From: Arthrobacter sp. B2a2-09
Lineage (GTDB): Bacteria > Actinomycetota > Actinomycetes > Actinomycetales > Micrococcaceae
Length of the DNA stretch: 64,000 nucleotides
NCBI RefSeq assembly: GCF_027587375.1
Contig: NZ_JAMXIC010000009.1
Span: 62,001-126,000 of the forward strand
Direction of reading: 5' to 3'
The translations under genes and the position numbers were made by a program. Shown here one piece after another: positions 26,483 through 35,556 of the stretch (position 1 is the first letter of the stretch; the number at the start of each line of letters is the position of its first letter). The notes under the pieces are model-generated. The model was not told the DNA's origin. It saw only the letters and a list, made by a program, of their open reading frames with translations, and searched no databases.

Positions 26483-27220
26483 GTGAACATGCAGCCCGCC
26501 CCGCACGCTGCCGAACTCGGCAATCGCCGCATTCTTCTGGTCGAAGACGAGCAGACCATCGCCGACGTCGTCCGGGACTACCTGGTCCAAGCAGGCTTCC
26601 AGGTCGATCTCGCGGGCGACGGCTTCACCGCGCTGAGCGTCGCGGCCGCCAGGCGGCCAGACCTCGTCATCCTGGACCGGATGCTGCCCGGACTCGACGG
26701 CGTGGAAGTGTGCCGCAGGCTGCGCCTGGCCATGAGCGTTCCCATCATCATGGTCACTGCCCTTGGCACGGAAGACGACCGGATCCTGGGCCTGGAAACC
26801 GGTGCGGACGACTATGTCACCAAGCCCTTCTCACCCCGCGAGCTGGTCCTCCGGGTGAAGTCCGTGTTGCGCCGGAGCATCCGGGAATTCAGCCCGGAAC
26901 CTCCCGTGGAGCTCGCCGGCTTCGCACTGGATCCGGCCTCGCGCACTGTGCTCCGTGACGGCAAACCCCTGATGCTTACGGTGCGTGAGTTCGATCTGCT
27001 GGCGTTCCTGCTCCGTCGGCCCAACCAAGTATTCAGCCGCGAGGATCTCATCAAGGCAGTGTGGGGTTGGGACTTCGGGGATTTGTCCACAGTGACGGTC
27101 CACGTCCGTCGCTTGCGAGAAAAGATCGAGGACAATCCCACCACACCGGTGCTGCTCAAGACGGTCTGGGGAGTCGGCTACCGCTTTGACGCGAAGGAAG
27201 GTGGACATGCAGCCAGCTGA
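26483..27220 (+). CDS. OmpR/PhoB-family response regulator
   Basis: The 245-aa regulator has an N-terminal receiver domain (ILLVEDEQTIADVV; phosphoacceptor Asp65 in VILDRMLPGLDG; Lys in DDYVTKPFSPRELV) and a C-terminal winged-helix DNA-binding domain (TVREFDLLAFLLRRPNQVFSREDLI, ending WGVGYRF). The GTG at 26483 fits the leaderless spacing; ATG 26489 is an alternative. It overlaps the kinase gene by 14 nt. Proximity suggests that it controls the molybdoenzyme and cofactor genes downstream. Confidence 0.9.
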   Translation: MNMQPAPHAAELGNRRILLVEDEQTIADVVRDYLVQAGFQVDLAGDGFTALSVAAARRPDLVILDRMLPGLDGVEVCRRLRLAMSVPIIMVTALGTEDDRILGLETGADDYVTKPFSPRELVLRVKSVLRRSIREFSPEPPVELAGFALDPASRTVLRDGKPLMLTVREFDLLAFLLRRPNQVFSREDLIKAVWGWDFGDLSTVTVHVRRLREKIEDNPTTPVLLKTVWGVGYRFDAKEGGHAAS

Positions 27221-28475
27221 AATGTTCACTATCCTGGGCTGGATGCTGCTGTGGGCTGTCCTCATCGGCGCCTTGACCCTTGCCTTGCTGCGTTTCCTGC
27301 GGGGCGCTTCGATCCTGGTGCAGATATGCCTCGTGGTGGTGGCCACCGTTGCGGTTCTCGTGGCCGGGATGGTGAGCGCCTTCAACGCCATGTTTATTTC
27401 CGCCCTGGACCTCGAAGTCATGTGGTACATCCTCGGGGTGGCCTCGGCCGTGGCCATTGCGATTTCCATGGTCCTCGGCGCCGGGGTGTCCCGCAACGCC
27501 ATCCGGCTCGTGGCAGCGACGCGACGCCTCGGCAGCGGAGAAGCCCTCGACGGCTCGTTCCTGCCACAATCAGCATCGCGGCGAACCGGACCGGCCATGA
27601 ACTCCGAGCTTGCCCAGCTCGCCCAGGAACTCGAAGCGAGCAGCATCAAACTGGAGGAATCCCGGCGACGGGAAGCCGCCGTCGAAACCGCCCGCCGCGA
27701 ACTGGTCTCCTGGATCTCGCACGACCTCCGGACCCCTTTGGCCAGCATGCGGGCCATGGCCGAAGCGCTGGAAGACGGCATGGCGTCCGACGTCCCCGCG
27801 TACTATCGCAAGATCATCGCCCAGACGGACCAGATGGCAGTAATGGTCAACGACCTCCTGGAACTGTCCAAAATCCAGGCGGGAACCCTAAGGCTGAGCG
27901 CAGAATCCTTGGACCTCTACGACCTGGTGAGCGACGCCATCGCCGATCTCGCGCCGCTCGCCGCCCAGCGCGGCATCCGGCTCGACGGCGGCGGCGACCG
28001 CGAGTGCATGGCCGTCGCGGACGGGCCAAGCCTGGGAAGGGCCGTCCGGAACGTGCTGCTCAACGCAATTATCTACAGCCGGCCCGACGGCGGGGTCTTG
28101 GTCCGTGTCGGACGTGACGGAAGCGACGCCGTCGTCGACGTCGTGGACAGCTGCGGCGGGATCGACGACGAGGACCTCGCCCACGTTTTCGAGACCGGCT
28201 GGCAAAAGGACCGTTCCCGGGGAGCAGGAACGCCGGTCGGAGGGGGTCCACCGCGATATAGCGGGGCCGGAGTAGGGCTCAGCATGGTGGCGGGCATTGT
28301 GAAGGCGCATGGCGGCACTGTCATGGTGGCGAACACGGGGGAGGGCTGCCGCTTCACGCTCCGCCTTCCATCGGGCGCACAGGCAAGCGCGTCCCGCACC
28401 GAGGCTTTTCCGATACAGACAGTTCCCGCGGACACCATTCCGGCAGAGGGCACCAAACAGGCAGGCACATCATGA
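27207..28475 (+). CDS. Membrane sensor histidine kinase
   Basis: The 422-aa protein has about three N-terminal membrane helices with very short external loops (about residues 7-25, 33-55 and 70-92), a HAMP-like linker, a HisKA domain with SWISHDLRTPLASM (His172) and a HATPase domain with N, G1 and G2 boxes (GAGVGLSMVAGIVKAHGG). With almost no extracytoplasmic domain, it probably senses a signal in the membrane. It is coupled to its regulator (14-nt overlap) and to the next gene (ATGA overlap). Confidence 0.9.
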   Translation: MQPAEMFTILGWMLLWAVLIGALTLALLRFLRGASILVQICLVVVATVAVLVAGMVSAFNAMFISALDLEVMWYILGVASAVAIAISMVLGAGVSRNAIRLVAATRRLGSGEALDGSFLPQSASRRTGPAMNSELAQLAQELEASSIKLEESRRREAAVETARRELVSWISHDLRTPLASMRAMAEALEDGMASDVPAYYRKIIAQTDQMAVMVNDLLELSKIQAGTLRLSAESLDLYDLVSDAIADLAPLAAQRGIRLDGGGDRECMAVADGPSLGRAVRNVLLNAIIYSRPDGGVLVRVGRDGSDAVVDVVDSCGGIDDEDLAHVFETGWQKDRSRGAGTPVGGGPPRYSGAGVGLSMVAGIVKAHGGTVMVANTGEGCRFTLRLPSGAQASASRTEAFPIQTVPADTIPAEGTKQAGTS

Positions 28476-30031
28476 GCAGGACCACTTCGAAGAAAGCCAG
28501 TATCAGGACGGCTGCCCGATGGGCGGCGGCGTGCGGCGTGGTGGCCATCGGGCTCGGCGTGGCGGCCGGCGAGTTGCTGGCCGGGTTCCTGAGCCCGTCC
28601 GTCTCGCCGGTCACCGCACTGGGCGGTGTGGTGATCGACGCCGTACCGGGTTGGGCCAAGGAACTGGCCGTCAACCTTTTCGGCACCAATGACAAAATTG
28701 CCCTGATCGTCAGCATCGCCCTGGTGACCTTGGTCCTCGCCGCGGTCGCTGGCCTCCTGGAGTACCGGCGAAAAGGAGCGGGGCTGGCGCTTGCCTTGCT
28801 CGCAGGAGCGGCGGGGCTGGCTGCCGTGCTGACCCGTGCCCAAGCGGCACCTTCCGCGGCCGTAGCCCCCGTCGTGGCCACAGTGGTCACCATGCTTTTC
28901 CTCAGGCTCCTGATCCAGAGGCTCGAAACCTGGCGTCCCGTGCCCGAAGCGGCCGACATGCCATTGGCCCGCCGAAGCTTTATGCAATTGCTGGGTGGAA
29001 GCGCGATCGCAGCCGTCGCCGTAGGGATCGTGACGACGGTGGTGCGCAGGGCAGGAACGGTGGCATCGGATTTCCGCAGTGGGTTGGCCCTTCCCACCCC
29101 GGTGACGCCTCCGCAGAAGGTTCCCGACGGCGCCGCACTCACCTTGGCGGGTCTGCAGCCGCTCGTCACGCCGAACCCCGACTTTTACCGGATCGACACT
29201 GCGCTGATCCCCCCAGCCGTGAATCCGCCGGACTGGACCCTCAAGGTGACCGGCTTGGTGGAACGCGAAGTCCAATTGGATTTCGCCACGCTGCTGGCCA
29301 AGCCGATGATCGAGCGCTACGTGACCATCGCTTGCGTGTCCAACGAAGTCGGTGGAGACCTTATCGGCAACGCCCTCTGGCTGGGCTGGCCGGTCCGCGA
29401 ACTCCTGGCCATGGCTGGGCCCAAGTCCGGGGCGGACATGGTGCTGTCCCGCAGCACTGACGGCTGGACTGCCGGGACCCCCCTCGAAGCGCTCACCGAC
29501 AGTCGCGACGCGATCCTTGCCGTCGGAATGAACGGCGAACCCTTGCCGCTGGAGCACGGCTTCCCCGTCCGGATGATCGTCCCGGGCCTCTATGGATATG
29601 TTTCGGCCACCAAATGGCTGACGGAACTGAAGGTCACGCGTTTCGCTGACGACCAGGGTTACTGGGTTCCGCGCGGTTGGAGCGACCACGGCCCCATCAA
29701 GACGCAGTCCCGCATCGATGTGCCCCGGGACGGCCGCTCGGTCAAGGCCGGAACAGTCCAGTTCGGCGGTGTCGCCTGGGCTCAACACCGCGGGGTTTCC
29801 CGGGTGGAGGTGCGCGTCGACCGGGGCAATTGGCAGGAAGCCAAGCTCGCACCGGGGATCTCCTCGGACACGTGGTACCAATGGCAGCTGGGCCTTGAGT
29901 TGGGCCCCGGGAACCATGAAGTCCAGGTCCGGGCCACCGATACCACCGGTACGGCGCAGACCGAAGCCCAAACTCCCGTAGCCCCGGACGGCGCCACGGG
30001 ATTCCACACCATCCACGTCACCGCCAACTGA
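28472..30031 (+). CDS. Membrane-anchored molybdopterin-dependent oxidoreductase (sulfite-oxidase fold)
   Basis: The 519-aa protein has three or four N-terminal membrane helices (about residues 15-145), a twin-arginine-like motif LARRSFMQLLGG (Arg167/168) before a further hydrophobic stretch, then a sulfite-oxidase-type cofactor domain. The conserved molybdenum-ligand cysteine lies in VTIACVSNEVGG (Cys288), and an Ig-like dimerisation domain (about 425-519) follows. The active site would be extracytoplasmic. The substrate is unknown; sulfite or reductase-type (YedY/MsrP-like) activities are both possible. It sits between a two-component system and cofactor genes. Confidence 0.88.
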   Translation: MSRTTSKKASIRTAARWAAACGVVAIGLGVAAGELLAGFLSPSVSPVTALGGVVIDAVPGWAKELAVNLFGTNDKIALIVSIALVTLVLAAVAGLLEYRRKGAGLALALLAGAAGLAAVLTRAQAAPSAAVAPVVATVVTMLFLRLLIQRLETWRPVPEAADMPLARRSFMQLLGGSAIAAVAVGIVTTVVRRAGTVASDFRSGLALPTPVTPPQKVPDGAALTLAGLQPLVTPNPDFYRIDTALIPPAVNPPDWTLKVTGLVEREVQLDFATLLAKPMIERYVTIACVSNEVGGDLIGNALWLGWPVRELLAMAGPKSGADMVLSRSTDGWTAGTPLEALTDSRDAILAVGMNGEPLPLEHGFPVRMIVPGLYGYVSATKWLTELKVTRFADDQGYWVPRGWSDHGPIKTQSRIDVPRDGRSVKAGTVQFGGVAWAQHRGVSRVEVRVDRGNWQEAKLAPGISSDTWYQWQLGLELGPGNHEVQVRATDTTGTAQTEAQTPVAPDGATGFHTIHVTAN

Positions 30032-30077
30032 CATTAGGCTGTGTAGGTCTGAGCGAAACAACCCGGGAGGAACACTC

Positions 30078-31298
30078 GTGGCAAGATCCGTCGCTGCCCA
30101 CCGCCAAGCCGTCCAGGAGCTGCTGTCCGGCCTTGCACACAAGGAGGGCACCGAAGAGCTGCCATTGATGGCGGCGCTCGGCCGGGTGCTTGCCGCCGAT
30201 GTCCTTGCCCCGCTCAGCCTGCCGCCGTTTGCCAACTCCCAGATGGACGGTTTTGCCGTCCGCTCAGCGGATCTGGCCCCCCATGCAGCGAGCGACGCCG
30301 GTGCGGAGCTGACTGTAGTGGATCCCGTCCCGGCAGGCGCGGCACCGGTGCGACTCATGCCCGGCACCGCAGCCCCGATCATGACCGGCGCCATGATGCC
30401 TGAGGGTGCCGACGCCGTCGTGCCTATCGAACAGGCGGTGCCTGATGTCTTTCCCGCCCCAGGTGTGGCAACAACCGTCCGTCTTCCCACAACCGAGCCG
30501 GGGACATTCGTCCGCGACGCCGGGAGCGACATCACCGCGGGCACCGTTGCGTTGCGCGCCGGAACGGCTCTCGGGCCCGGGCAACTGGGTCTGCTTGCCG
30601 CCTTGGGGATGACCGCCGTCGAGGTCCGCACGCCGGTGCGCGTGCTTCTGGTGACCACCGGCGATGAAGTCGTGGAACCCGGTATGTCGCTGCCGGAAGG
30701 CAAGATCTACGATTCCAACGGAACCCTGCTTGAAGCCGCCATGCTGCAGTCCGGCCTCCACGTCACGCGGACGGGAATCAGCGGCGACGATCCCACCGAG
30801 CTGCTGGCGCTCCTCCGCAGCCGGAGTGGAACCATCGATCTCATCGTCAGCACCGGGGGCGTCAGCAAGGGCGCCTACGAAGTGGTCCGGCAGGCCATGG
30901 AGGGCCAGCCGGTCGAGTTCGTGTCGGTGGCCATGCAACCCGGCGGCCCCCAAGGGATCGGGACGTTCGACGGCGTTCCCTTCCTCGGTTTTCCCGGCAA
31001 TCCGGTGAGCTGTCTCGTGTCCTTCGAAATGTTCCTTCGACCGGCGCTCGCCGCCGTCGTGGGAAGCCCCGCATTGCGTCCGAGCCTCCAGGCCCGCCTT
31101 ACGGAGTCTTTGACCTCGCCCGCCGGTAAGCACCAGGTCCGCAGAGGCACGCTGCTTCCGGGTGGAACGGTAAGGCTTGAGGGAGGCGCCGGCTCCCATC
31201 TCATCCATGCGCTCGCCAACTCGAACGCCCTGGTCCAGGTGCCTGCAGCCGTCACGGAACTCGACGCCGGAGCGGAAGTGGAAGTATGGATGTTGTGA
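30078..31298 (+). CDS. moeA: Molybdopterin molybdenumtransferase MoeA
   Basis: Inserts molybdate into adenylylated molybdopterin. The 406-aa product shows the MoeA order: N-terminal [18 protein letters not shown], the [23 protein letters not shown] region (quoted in part), the MPT-binding motif [12 protein letters not shown] and [13 protein letters not shown], then a C-terminal beta domain. GTG 30078 follows GGGAGG. It overlaps moaC by 13 nt. Confidence 0.95.
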   Translation: MARSVAAHRQAVQELLSGLAHKEGTEELPLMAALGRVLAADVLAPLSLPPFANSQMDGFAVRSADLAPHAASDAGAELTVVDPVPAGAAPVRLMPGTAAPIMTGAMMPEGADAVVPIEQAVPDVFPAPGVATTVRLPTTEPGTFVRDAGSDITAGTVALRAGTALGPGQLGLLAALGMTAVEVRTPVRVLLVTTGDEVVEPGMSLPEGKIYDSNGTLLEAAMLQSGLHVTRTGISGDDPTELLALLRSRSGTIDLIVSTGGVSKGAYEVVRQAMEGQPVEFVSVAMQPGGPQGIGTFDGVPFLGFPGNPVSCLVSFEMFLRPALAAVVGSPALRPSLQARLTESLTSPAGKHQVRRGTLLPGGTVRLEGGAGSHLIHALANSNALVQVPAAVTELDAGAEVEVWML

Positions 31299-31900
31299 AT
31301 GACACTTCAGACCCCGCAGGCATCGTCGGCGGCCTCACCCACTTGCGCCAGGACGTCGGCGGCCTTACCGAGCTGCGCCATGACGTCGGCGGCCTCACCC
31401 ACTTGCGCCAGGATGGAACGGCCCAAATGGTCGACGTCTCCGAGAAGGCAGTGACCACGCGGGAGGCCACCGCCACCGCCACCGTCCACAGCACGTCCGA
31501 GGTGCTTACCCTGCTCGGAGCCGGTGAGCTTCCGAAAGGCGACGCCCTTGCCGTAGCGCGTGTTGCCGGCATCATGGCAGCCAAGAAGACGCCCGAACTC
31601 ATCCCGCTGTGCCACCCGCTGCCGATTTCCAAGGTCACGGTGGACTTCGAACTCGGCCCGGACACGGTAGTTGTCCTGGCAACGGTGAAGACCAAGGGCG
31701 TCACGGGCGTGGAGATGGAAGCTTTGACTGCCGCCTCGGTGGCTGCCTTGAGCGTCTACGACATGATCAAGGCAGTGGACAAGCACGCCGTTATCAGCGG
31801 CATCCAGGTGCTGGCCAAGAGCGGCGGGAAAAGCGGCGACTGGGCCCTTCCAGCCTCGTCCGGCGCGGCCAGCTCGTCCGGCGAAGGAGAACGCGCATGA
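31286..31900 (+). CDS. moaC: Cyclic pyranopterin monophosphate synthase MoaC with repeated N terminus
   Basis: Works with MoaA to make cyclic pyranopterin monophosphate. The conserved core runs from [14 protein letters not shown] to DMIKAVDK and includes the LIPLCHPLP motif. The N terminus is unusual: [20 protein letters not shown] and [10 protein letters not shown] occur in tandem (about residues 13-42), where typical MoaC has a single LTHLD-type segment. The underlying DNA is a 30-bp unit repeated three times, so the 204-aa protein is about 40 aa longer than usual. The start at ATG 31286 overlaps moeA; GTG 31295 is an alternative. Confidence 0.95.
   Translation: MDVVNDTSDPAGIVGGLTHLRQDVGGLTELRHDVGGLTHLRQDGTAQMVDVSEKAVTTREATATATVHSTSEVLTLLGAGELPKGDALAVARVAGIMAAKKTPELIPLCHPLPISKVTVDFELGPDTVVVLATVKTKGVTGVEMEALTAASVAALSVYDMIKAVDKHAVISGIQVLAKSGGKSGDWALPASSGAASSSGEGERA
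31324..31413. repeat. Three tandem 30-bp repeats inside moaC
   Basis: The 30-bp unit beginning GTCGGCGGCCT(C/T)ACC is present three times in frame. Copies one and three are nearly identical; the middle one differs at several positions. It keeps the reading frame and extends the MoaC N terminus by two extra motifs. Confidence 0.85.
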
Positions 31901-32397
31901 ACGCCTGCGAACCCGTCCGTGGTCCGCGGAAGGCCGGCGTGGTCATCGCGTCCAACCGCGCCGCGGCAGGAATCTACGAGGACAAGAGCGGCCCCGTGAT
32001 CCTGGACTGGTTGGTCGAACACGGCTACGAGACCTTCCCCGTCATGGTGGTGCCGGACGGCGAGCCGGTCGGTGCCGCCATCCGGGCGCTGTTGACCCTG
32101 GAACCCTCCGTCGTCATTACGAGCGGCGGCACCGGGCTGAGCCCTGATGACCGCACTCCGGAAGTCACATTGCCTTTGCTGGATCGCGAAATACCAGGGC
32201 TCATGGAAGGCATCCGCCGCGCCGGAGCCGCCAAGACGCCTATGGCGATGCTGAGCCGGGGCCACGCGGGTACTGCCGGCAAGACGTTCATCGTGAATCT
32301 GCCGGGTTCGCCGAAGGGTGTGATGGACGGCCTTGCCGTTCTTGATCCCGTCATCGCCCACCTATGCGATCAGTTGGAAGGAAGTCATGAGCACTGA
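31897..32397 (+). CDS. mog: Molybdopterin adenylyltransferase (MogA/MoaB family)
   Basis: Adenylylates molybdopterin before molybdenum insertion. The 166-aa product has the signatures [31 protein letters not shown] and [13 protein letters not shown]. The ATG overlaps the moaC stop (ATGA), and its own 3' end overlaps moaE by 11 nt, so translation is coupled through the operon. Confidence 0.93.
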   Translation: MNACEPVRGPRKAGVVIASNRAAAGIYEDKSGPVILDWLVEHGYETFPVMVVPDGEPVGAAIRALLTLEPSVVITSGGTGLSPDDRTPEVTLPLLDREIPGLMEGIRRAGAAKTPMAMLSRGHAGTAGKTFIVNLPGSPKGVMDGLAVLDPVIAHLCDQLEGSHEH

Positions 32398-32842
32398 AAC
32401 CGACTTCGAAGTCATCAGCGCGATCCTCAGCGCAGAGCCGATTTCCGTGGACCAGGCCATAGCAGCCGTGGAATCGGACACGGCGGGAGCGGTGGTGAGC
32501 TTCAGCGGTGTGGTCCGGAACCACGACGGCGGCAAGCCTGTCGACAAGCTCAGCTACAGTGCCCACCCCACTGCCCACCAGGTCATGGCCGACGTCGTGG
32601 CGAAGCTCGTGACGGAGCACTCGGGGGAAGCTGCCCAGCCTGTCCGTATTTGGGCAGCACACAGGATCGGTCTGCTGGAGATTGGCGAACCTGCGCTCGT
32701 CTGCGCTGTTGCCGCTGCCCACCGCGGACAAGCCTTCGCTGTGTGCTCGGAGCTTGTGGACAGAATCAAAGCGCAAGTGCCCATCTGGAAGGAACAGTTC
32801 TTCAGCGACGGCACCGTCGAGTGGGTCGGGGCAGGGGAGTAG
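32387..32842 (+). CDS. moaE: Molybdopterin synthase catalytic subunit MoaE
   Basis: Receives sulfur from MoaD thiocarboxylate to form molybdopterin. The 151-aa product has AGAVVSFSGVVRNHDGG, the RIWAAHRIGLLEIGEPAL core and the catalytic-lysine region RIKAQVPIWKEQFFSDG. ATG 32387 follows GGAAGGAAG. It is the last gene of the cofactor operon; moaD lies apart on the other strand at 24909-25175. Confidence 0.95.
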   Translation: MSTETDFEVISAILSAEPISVDQAIAAVESDTAGAVVSFSGVVRNHDGGKPVDKLSYSAHPTAHQVMADVVAKLVTEHSGEAAQPVRIWAAHRIGLLEIGEPALVCAVAAAHRGQAFAVCSELVDRIKAQVPIWKEQFFSDGTVEWVGAGE

Positions 32843-32862
32843 CTGAGCGCTTCCCGTCGAAA

Positions 32863-32920
32863 TCGCCGGAACGGTGCCGGTTCGCCGGAGCGTTCGGGCG
32901 AACCGGCACAGTTCCGGCGA
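32863..32920. terminator. 24-bp inverted repeat after moaE
   Basis: Arms 32863-32886 and 32897-32920 match in 23 of 24 positions around a 10-nt loop. There is no T-run. It probably ends the cofactor operon, or is a REP-like element, just before the dapB promoter. Confidence 0.7.
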
Positions 32921-32956
32921 CCCCACGTTGGGGCAATCCCGGTGTGCTGCGCCCGG

Positions 32957-32962
32957 TAGGGT
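32957..32962 (+). promoter_or_regulatory. -10 element (leaderless) of dapB
   Basis: TAGGGT lies 7 nt before the ATG at 32970. Confidence 0.5.
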
Positions 32963-32969
32963 TAAGGGC

Positions 32970-33728
32970 ATGACCGAACAACTTGCTGTCGCCGTGCTGG
33001 GCGCCCAGGGGCGCATGGGTATCGAAGCCGTCAAAGCCGTGGAGGCAGCCGCCGACATGAAGCTCGTCGCGGCGCTCGGCCGCGGCGATTCCCTTGATAC
33101 CCTGCTCGACGCCGGCGCCAAGTATGTCGTCGACCTGACCGTTCCGGACAGCACTGAAGCTAACGTCCGTTTCGCCGTCGAACACGGCATGCATGCCGTT
33201 GTGGGCACCACCGGCTGGGACGCCGCGCGGCTTGCGGCGTTGCGCGGGTTGCTTGCGGCTAACCCGGAGTCAGGCGTCCTTATCGCCCCCAACTTCGCCC
33301 TCGGATCCGTCCTCGCCTCGGCTTTCGCCGCCAAGGCCTCCAAGTATTTCGAATCGGTGGAAATCATCGAGCTGCATCACCCGAACAAGGTGGACGCGCC
33401 CTCGGGCACGGCCGTCCGCACGGCCCAGCTCATTGCCGCCGCCCGCGAAGAAGCGGGCGTCCCGGCAAGCCCGGATGCGACGAACACCGCCCTTGACGGT
33501 GCCCGCGGTTGCGACGTAAACGGTGTCCGTGTCCACAGCGTCCGCCTGCGCGGACTCGTGGCACATCAGGAAGTGCTACTCGGCGGGCCAGGAGAGCAAC
33601 TGACCATCCGCCACGATTCCTTCGACCGGGCGTCTTTCATGCCCGGCGTGTTGCTGGGACTGCGCAATGTGGCGTCCCACCCCGGGCTGACAGTCGGCCT
33701 GGACGGCTATCTGGATCTGGGGCTGTAG
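32970..33728 (+). CDS. dapB: 4-hydroxy-tetrahydrodipicolinate reductase
   Basis: NAD(P)H-dependent step of lysine/diaminopimelate synthesis. The 252-aa product has the nucleotide-binding start VAVLGAQGRMG, the GTTGW loop, the catalytic ELHHPNKVDAPSGTA motif and a short C-terminal SFMPGVLLGLRNV segment. The start is set by the leaderless promoter; upstream in-frame codons run into the inverted repeat. dapA lies 3 kb downstream, separated by accessory genes. Confidence 0.96.
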   Translation: MTEQLAVAVLGAQGRMGIEAVKAVEAAADMKLVAALGRGDSLDTLLDAGAKYVVDLTVPDSTEANVRFAVEHGMHAVVGTTGWDAARLAALRGLLAANPESGVLIAPNFALGSVLASAFAAKASKYFESVEIIELHHPNKVDAPSGTAVRTAQLIAAAREEAGVPASPDATNTALDGARGCDVNGVRVHSVRLRGLVAHQEVLLGGPGEQLTIRHDSFDRASFMPGVLLGLRNVASHPGLTVGLDGYLDLGL

Positions 33729-33732
33729 GCGC

Positions 33733-34221
33733 ATGGGCTCGCTCTGGAACGCATTCAAGGAGAACCGCACCAAGATCTGGGTGGGTGCCGTCACCCTGTT
33801 GTTGGTTCTCTACCTCGTGGTCACCTTCGAACGCTCGATCCTGCTGCTCAGTGACGCGAACCTGGTCGCCAAGGGAATCGGCGCTGCCTACCTCGTGCTT
33901 CCCATCATCGGGGCGTGGGCATTGATCCGCGAGCTTGTGTTCGGTGCACGCACGGAGAAGATGGCCAAGGTGCTCGAAGCTGAAGGCGGGCTGCCTGTGG
34001 ACAACTTGCCCCGCACACCGGGAGGCCGCATCGTGCGTGCCGCCGCCGACGCCGAGTTTGAGAAGTACCGCGTGGAGGCCGAGGCCGCCCCCGAGGACTG
34101 GCGCTCCTGGTTCCGGCTCAGCTGCGCCTATGATGCCGCTGGCGACCGCAAGCGTGCGAGGGAATCCATGCGCGACGCCGTGCGCCTCTTCCGTGCCGAA
34201 CCAACAGTAGCTGAGCGGTAG
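33733..34221 (+). CDS. Two-helix membrane protein with TPR-like C terminus
   Basis: The 162-aa product starts 4 nt after dapB and has two membrane helices (about residues 14-33 and 44-66). A soluble C-terminal part contains APEDWRSWFRLSCAYDAAGDRKRARESMRDAVRLF, resembling a single tetratricopeptide-like helix pair (quoted regions are separated in the protein: WRSWFRLSCAYDAAGD and KRARESMRDAVRLF). Co-transcribed with dapB by spacing. Function unknown. Confidence 0.75.
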   Translation: MGSLWNAFKENRTKIWVGAVTLLLVLYLVVTFERSILLLSDANLVAKGIGAAYLVLPIIGAWALIRELVFGARTEKMAKVLEAEGGLPVDNLPRTPGGRIVRAAADAEFEKYRVEAEAAPEDWRSWFRLSCAYDAAGDRKRARESMRDAVRLFRAEPTVAER

Positions 34222-34303
34222 CCGCAACTTGCGGAGTAGCTTTTGAACGAATAGCCCGCCGAAATCGAAGGTCAGCGGTTCCCACCACGAGCAGCTGGCA
34301 GCT

Positions 34304-34678
34304 TTACTCGGCGGTTTCGTCCGCCCGGTCTTCGCTGGTAAGCGCGACTATTCGAGGAGGGTCTTCCGGAACTGCGTGAGCCGAGTCCACCGAGGGCGGT
34401 GGGCTGTCGATCTTGCGGGCCATATCCGGCTCAAGATCCGAGCGAAGCCATACCCGGAGGGAGTCGTTTCGGTACAACACACTCCCGGGTGCCGGAAACT
34501 GGCTCTGGACGGTCGAGTTACGGCGCCACGCGAGCTCATTGATCGGAGGCCCATCCGGATCTGGATTCGCCAAGGTCAGGCCAGCCGCTTGTGCTATCTC
34601 CCGCGCTTTGAGGAAGCGTTCCCCAACAACATCGGGGACAAGGACGAAGTCCGCGGCCCGTTGGTCGTCGTCAGGCAT
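34304..34678 (-). CDS. Orphan PASTA-domain protein
   Basis: The 124-aa protein contains one PASTA-like domain: VPDVVGERFLKAREIAQAAG, then a variable middle and SQFPAPGSVLYRNDSLRVWL. There is no signal peptide, membrane helix or kinase domain, so unlike usual PASTA proteins it appears cytoplasmic. ATG 34678 follows AGGAGG. It belongs to the accessory patch between dapB and dapA. Function unknown. Confidence 0.7.
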   Translation of the reverse strand: MPDDDQRAADFVLVPDVVGERFLKAREIAQAAGLTLANPDPDGPPINELAWRRNSTVQSQFPAPGSVLYRNDSLRVWLRSDLEPDMARKIDSPPPSVDSAHAVPEDPPRIVALTSEDRADETAE

Positions 34679-34826
34679 GGCATTTAACCTCCTACCGGTA
34701 TTCTCCGGCCCGTCCAACACGCAGACAACACGTCACCGACAGCAGTCGCAACACCGTGCTCAATTCCGGCAGTTCATCGCCCCGCCGCTTATTGACAGCC
34801 GGATAGCGGACGGTTGCACTTAGCGT

Positions 34827-35429
34827 ATGGCGTCTAAAGAAACCGACGCGATGCTTCGGATCGCGGGTGGCATGGTGATCATCGCTCTGGCCGCCACATC
34901 GCTGTTCTTGTTTTGGTATCCAGCGATTGGCTACAAGGACCCGAACCTCGGAATCCTTTCGGTCCTCGTGGCCGTAGGGCAGCTTGCTTTGGCCATCGTA
35001 GTCATGGTCGGGAGGGCCAGAACGGGGCGCCTTGTGCTGACCCACCAGCGGTGGAAGTACCTCACACTGGGTGGGGTCGTCTTAGTGTCCATCATCCTGA
35101 TCATGGTCACGCAACCCAGTCTTGACCGTCCGGGGGGCAGCTCGGATCTGGCGTTTTACCCAATCCTGATTAGTGGGTTCGTGGCCTCGCTGTATGAACC
35201 GGAACGCACTGCTCAATTCAAGCTATCGAGCCTCAACGATAGTGATGCTAGGACCTGGCAGAGAAGGTCCCTTGTGCTGGCCCTCATCGGAGTCGTTGTT
35301 GGGGCCATCGCTGGAGTCGCCGGAGCGGCTGGAGACATTATGACGCTTTCGTTGCTCTGGCCGATTGCATTCGTTTCCTTGGTCTTCGCCGCTGGCATCT
35401 GGATGAGGCTCAGGACGAGGAATCGGTAG
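34827..35429 (+). CDS. Multi-pass membrane protein, unknown function
   Basis: The 200-aa protein has about six hydrophobic segments (for example IAGGMVIIALAATSLFLFWY and LALIGVVVGAIAGVAGAAGD) and no recognised family signature. Its base composition is visibly less GC-rich than its neighbours, suggesting recent acquisition. There is no ribosome site in front of ATG 34827; TAGCGT abuts it, so the true start may be the internal ATG at about 34851. Confidence 0.6.
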   Translation: MASKETDAMLRIAGGMVIIALAATSLFLFWYPAIGYKDPNLGILSVLVAVGQLALAIVVMVGRARTGRLVLTHQRWKYLTLGGVVLVSIILIMVTQPSLDRPGGSSDLAFYPILISGFVASLYEPERTAQFKLSSLNDSDARTWQRRSLVLALIGVVVGAIAGVAGAAGDIMTLSLLWPIAFVSLVFAAGIWMRLRTRNR

Positions 35430-35521
35430 CTGAAGGCGAGCCATATTCCGGTTCCCGGTGTGGATCCCGTATCAGATGCAACATGGCGGAGCGGTAGCGG
35501 CTGTCCCTCGAAGGAAACACC

Positions 35522-35550
35522 TTGTATTCGAATATATGTTCGAATACCAT
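35522..35550 (+). promoter_or_regulatory. SOS promoter with LexA box filling the spacer
   Basis: TTGTAT (35522-35527), a 17-nt spacer and TACCAT (35545-35550) form a well-spaced promoter. The spacer is occupied by TCGAATATATGTTCGA (35528-35543), a near-consensus actinobacterial LexA box. The ATG at 35557 lies 6 nt after the -10 element, so the transcript is leaderless. Confidence 0.75.
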
Positions 35551-35556
35551 GGCTGC

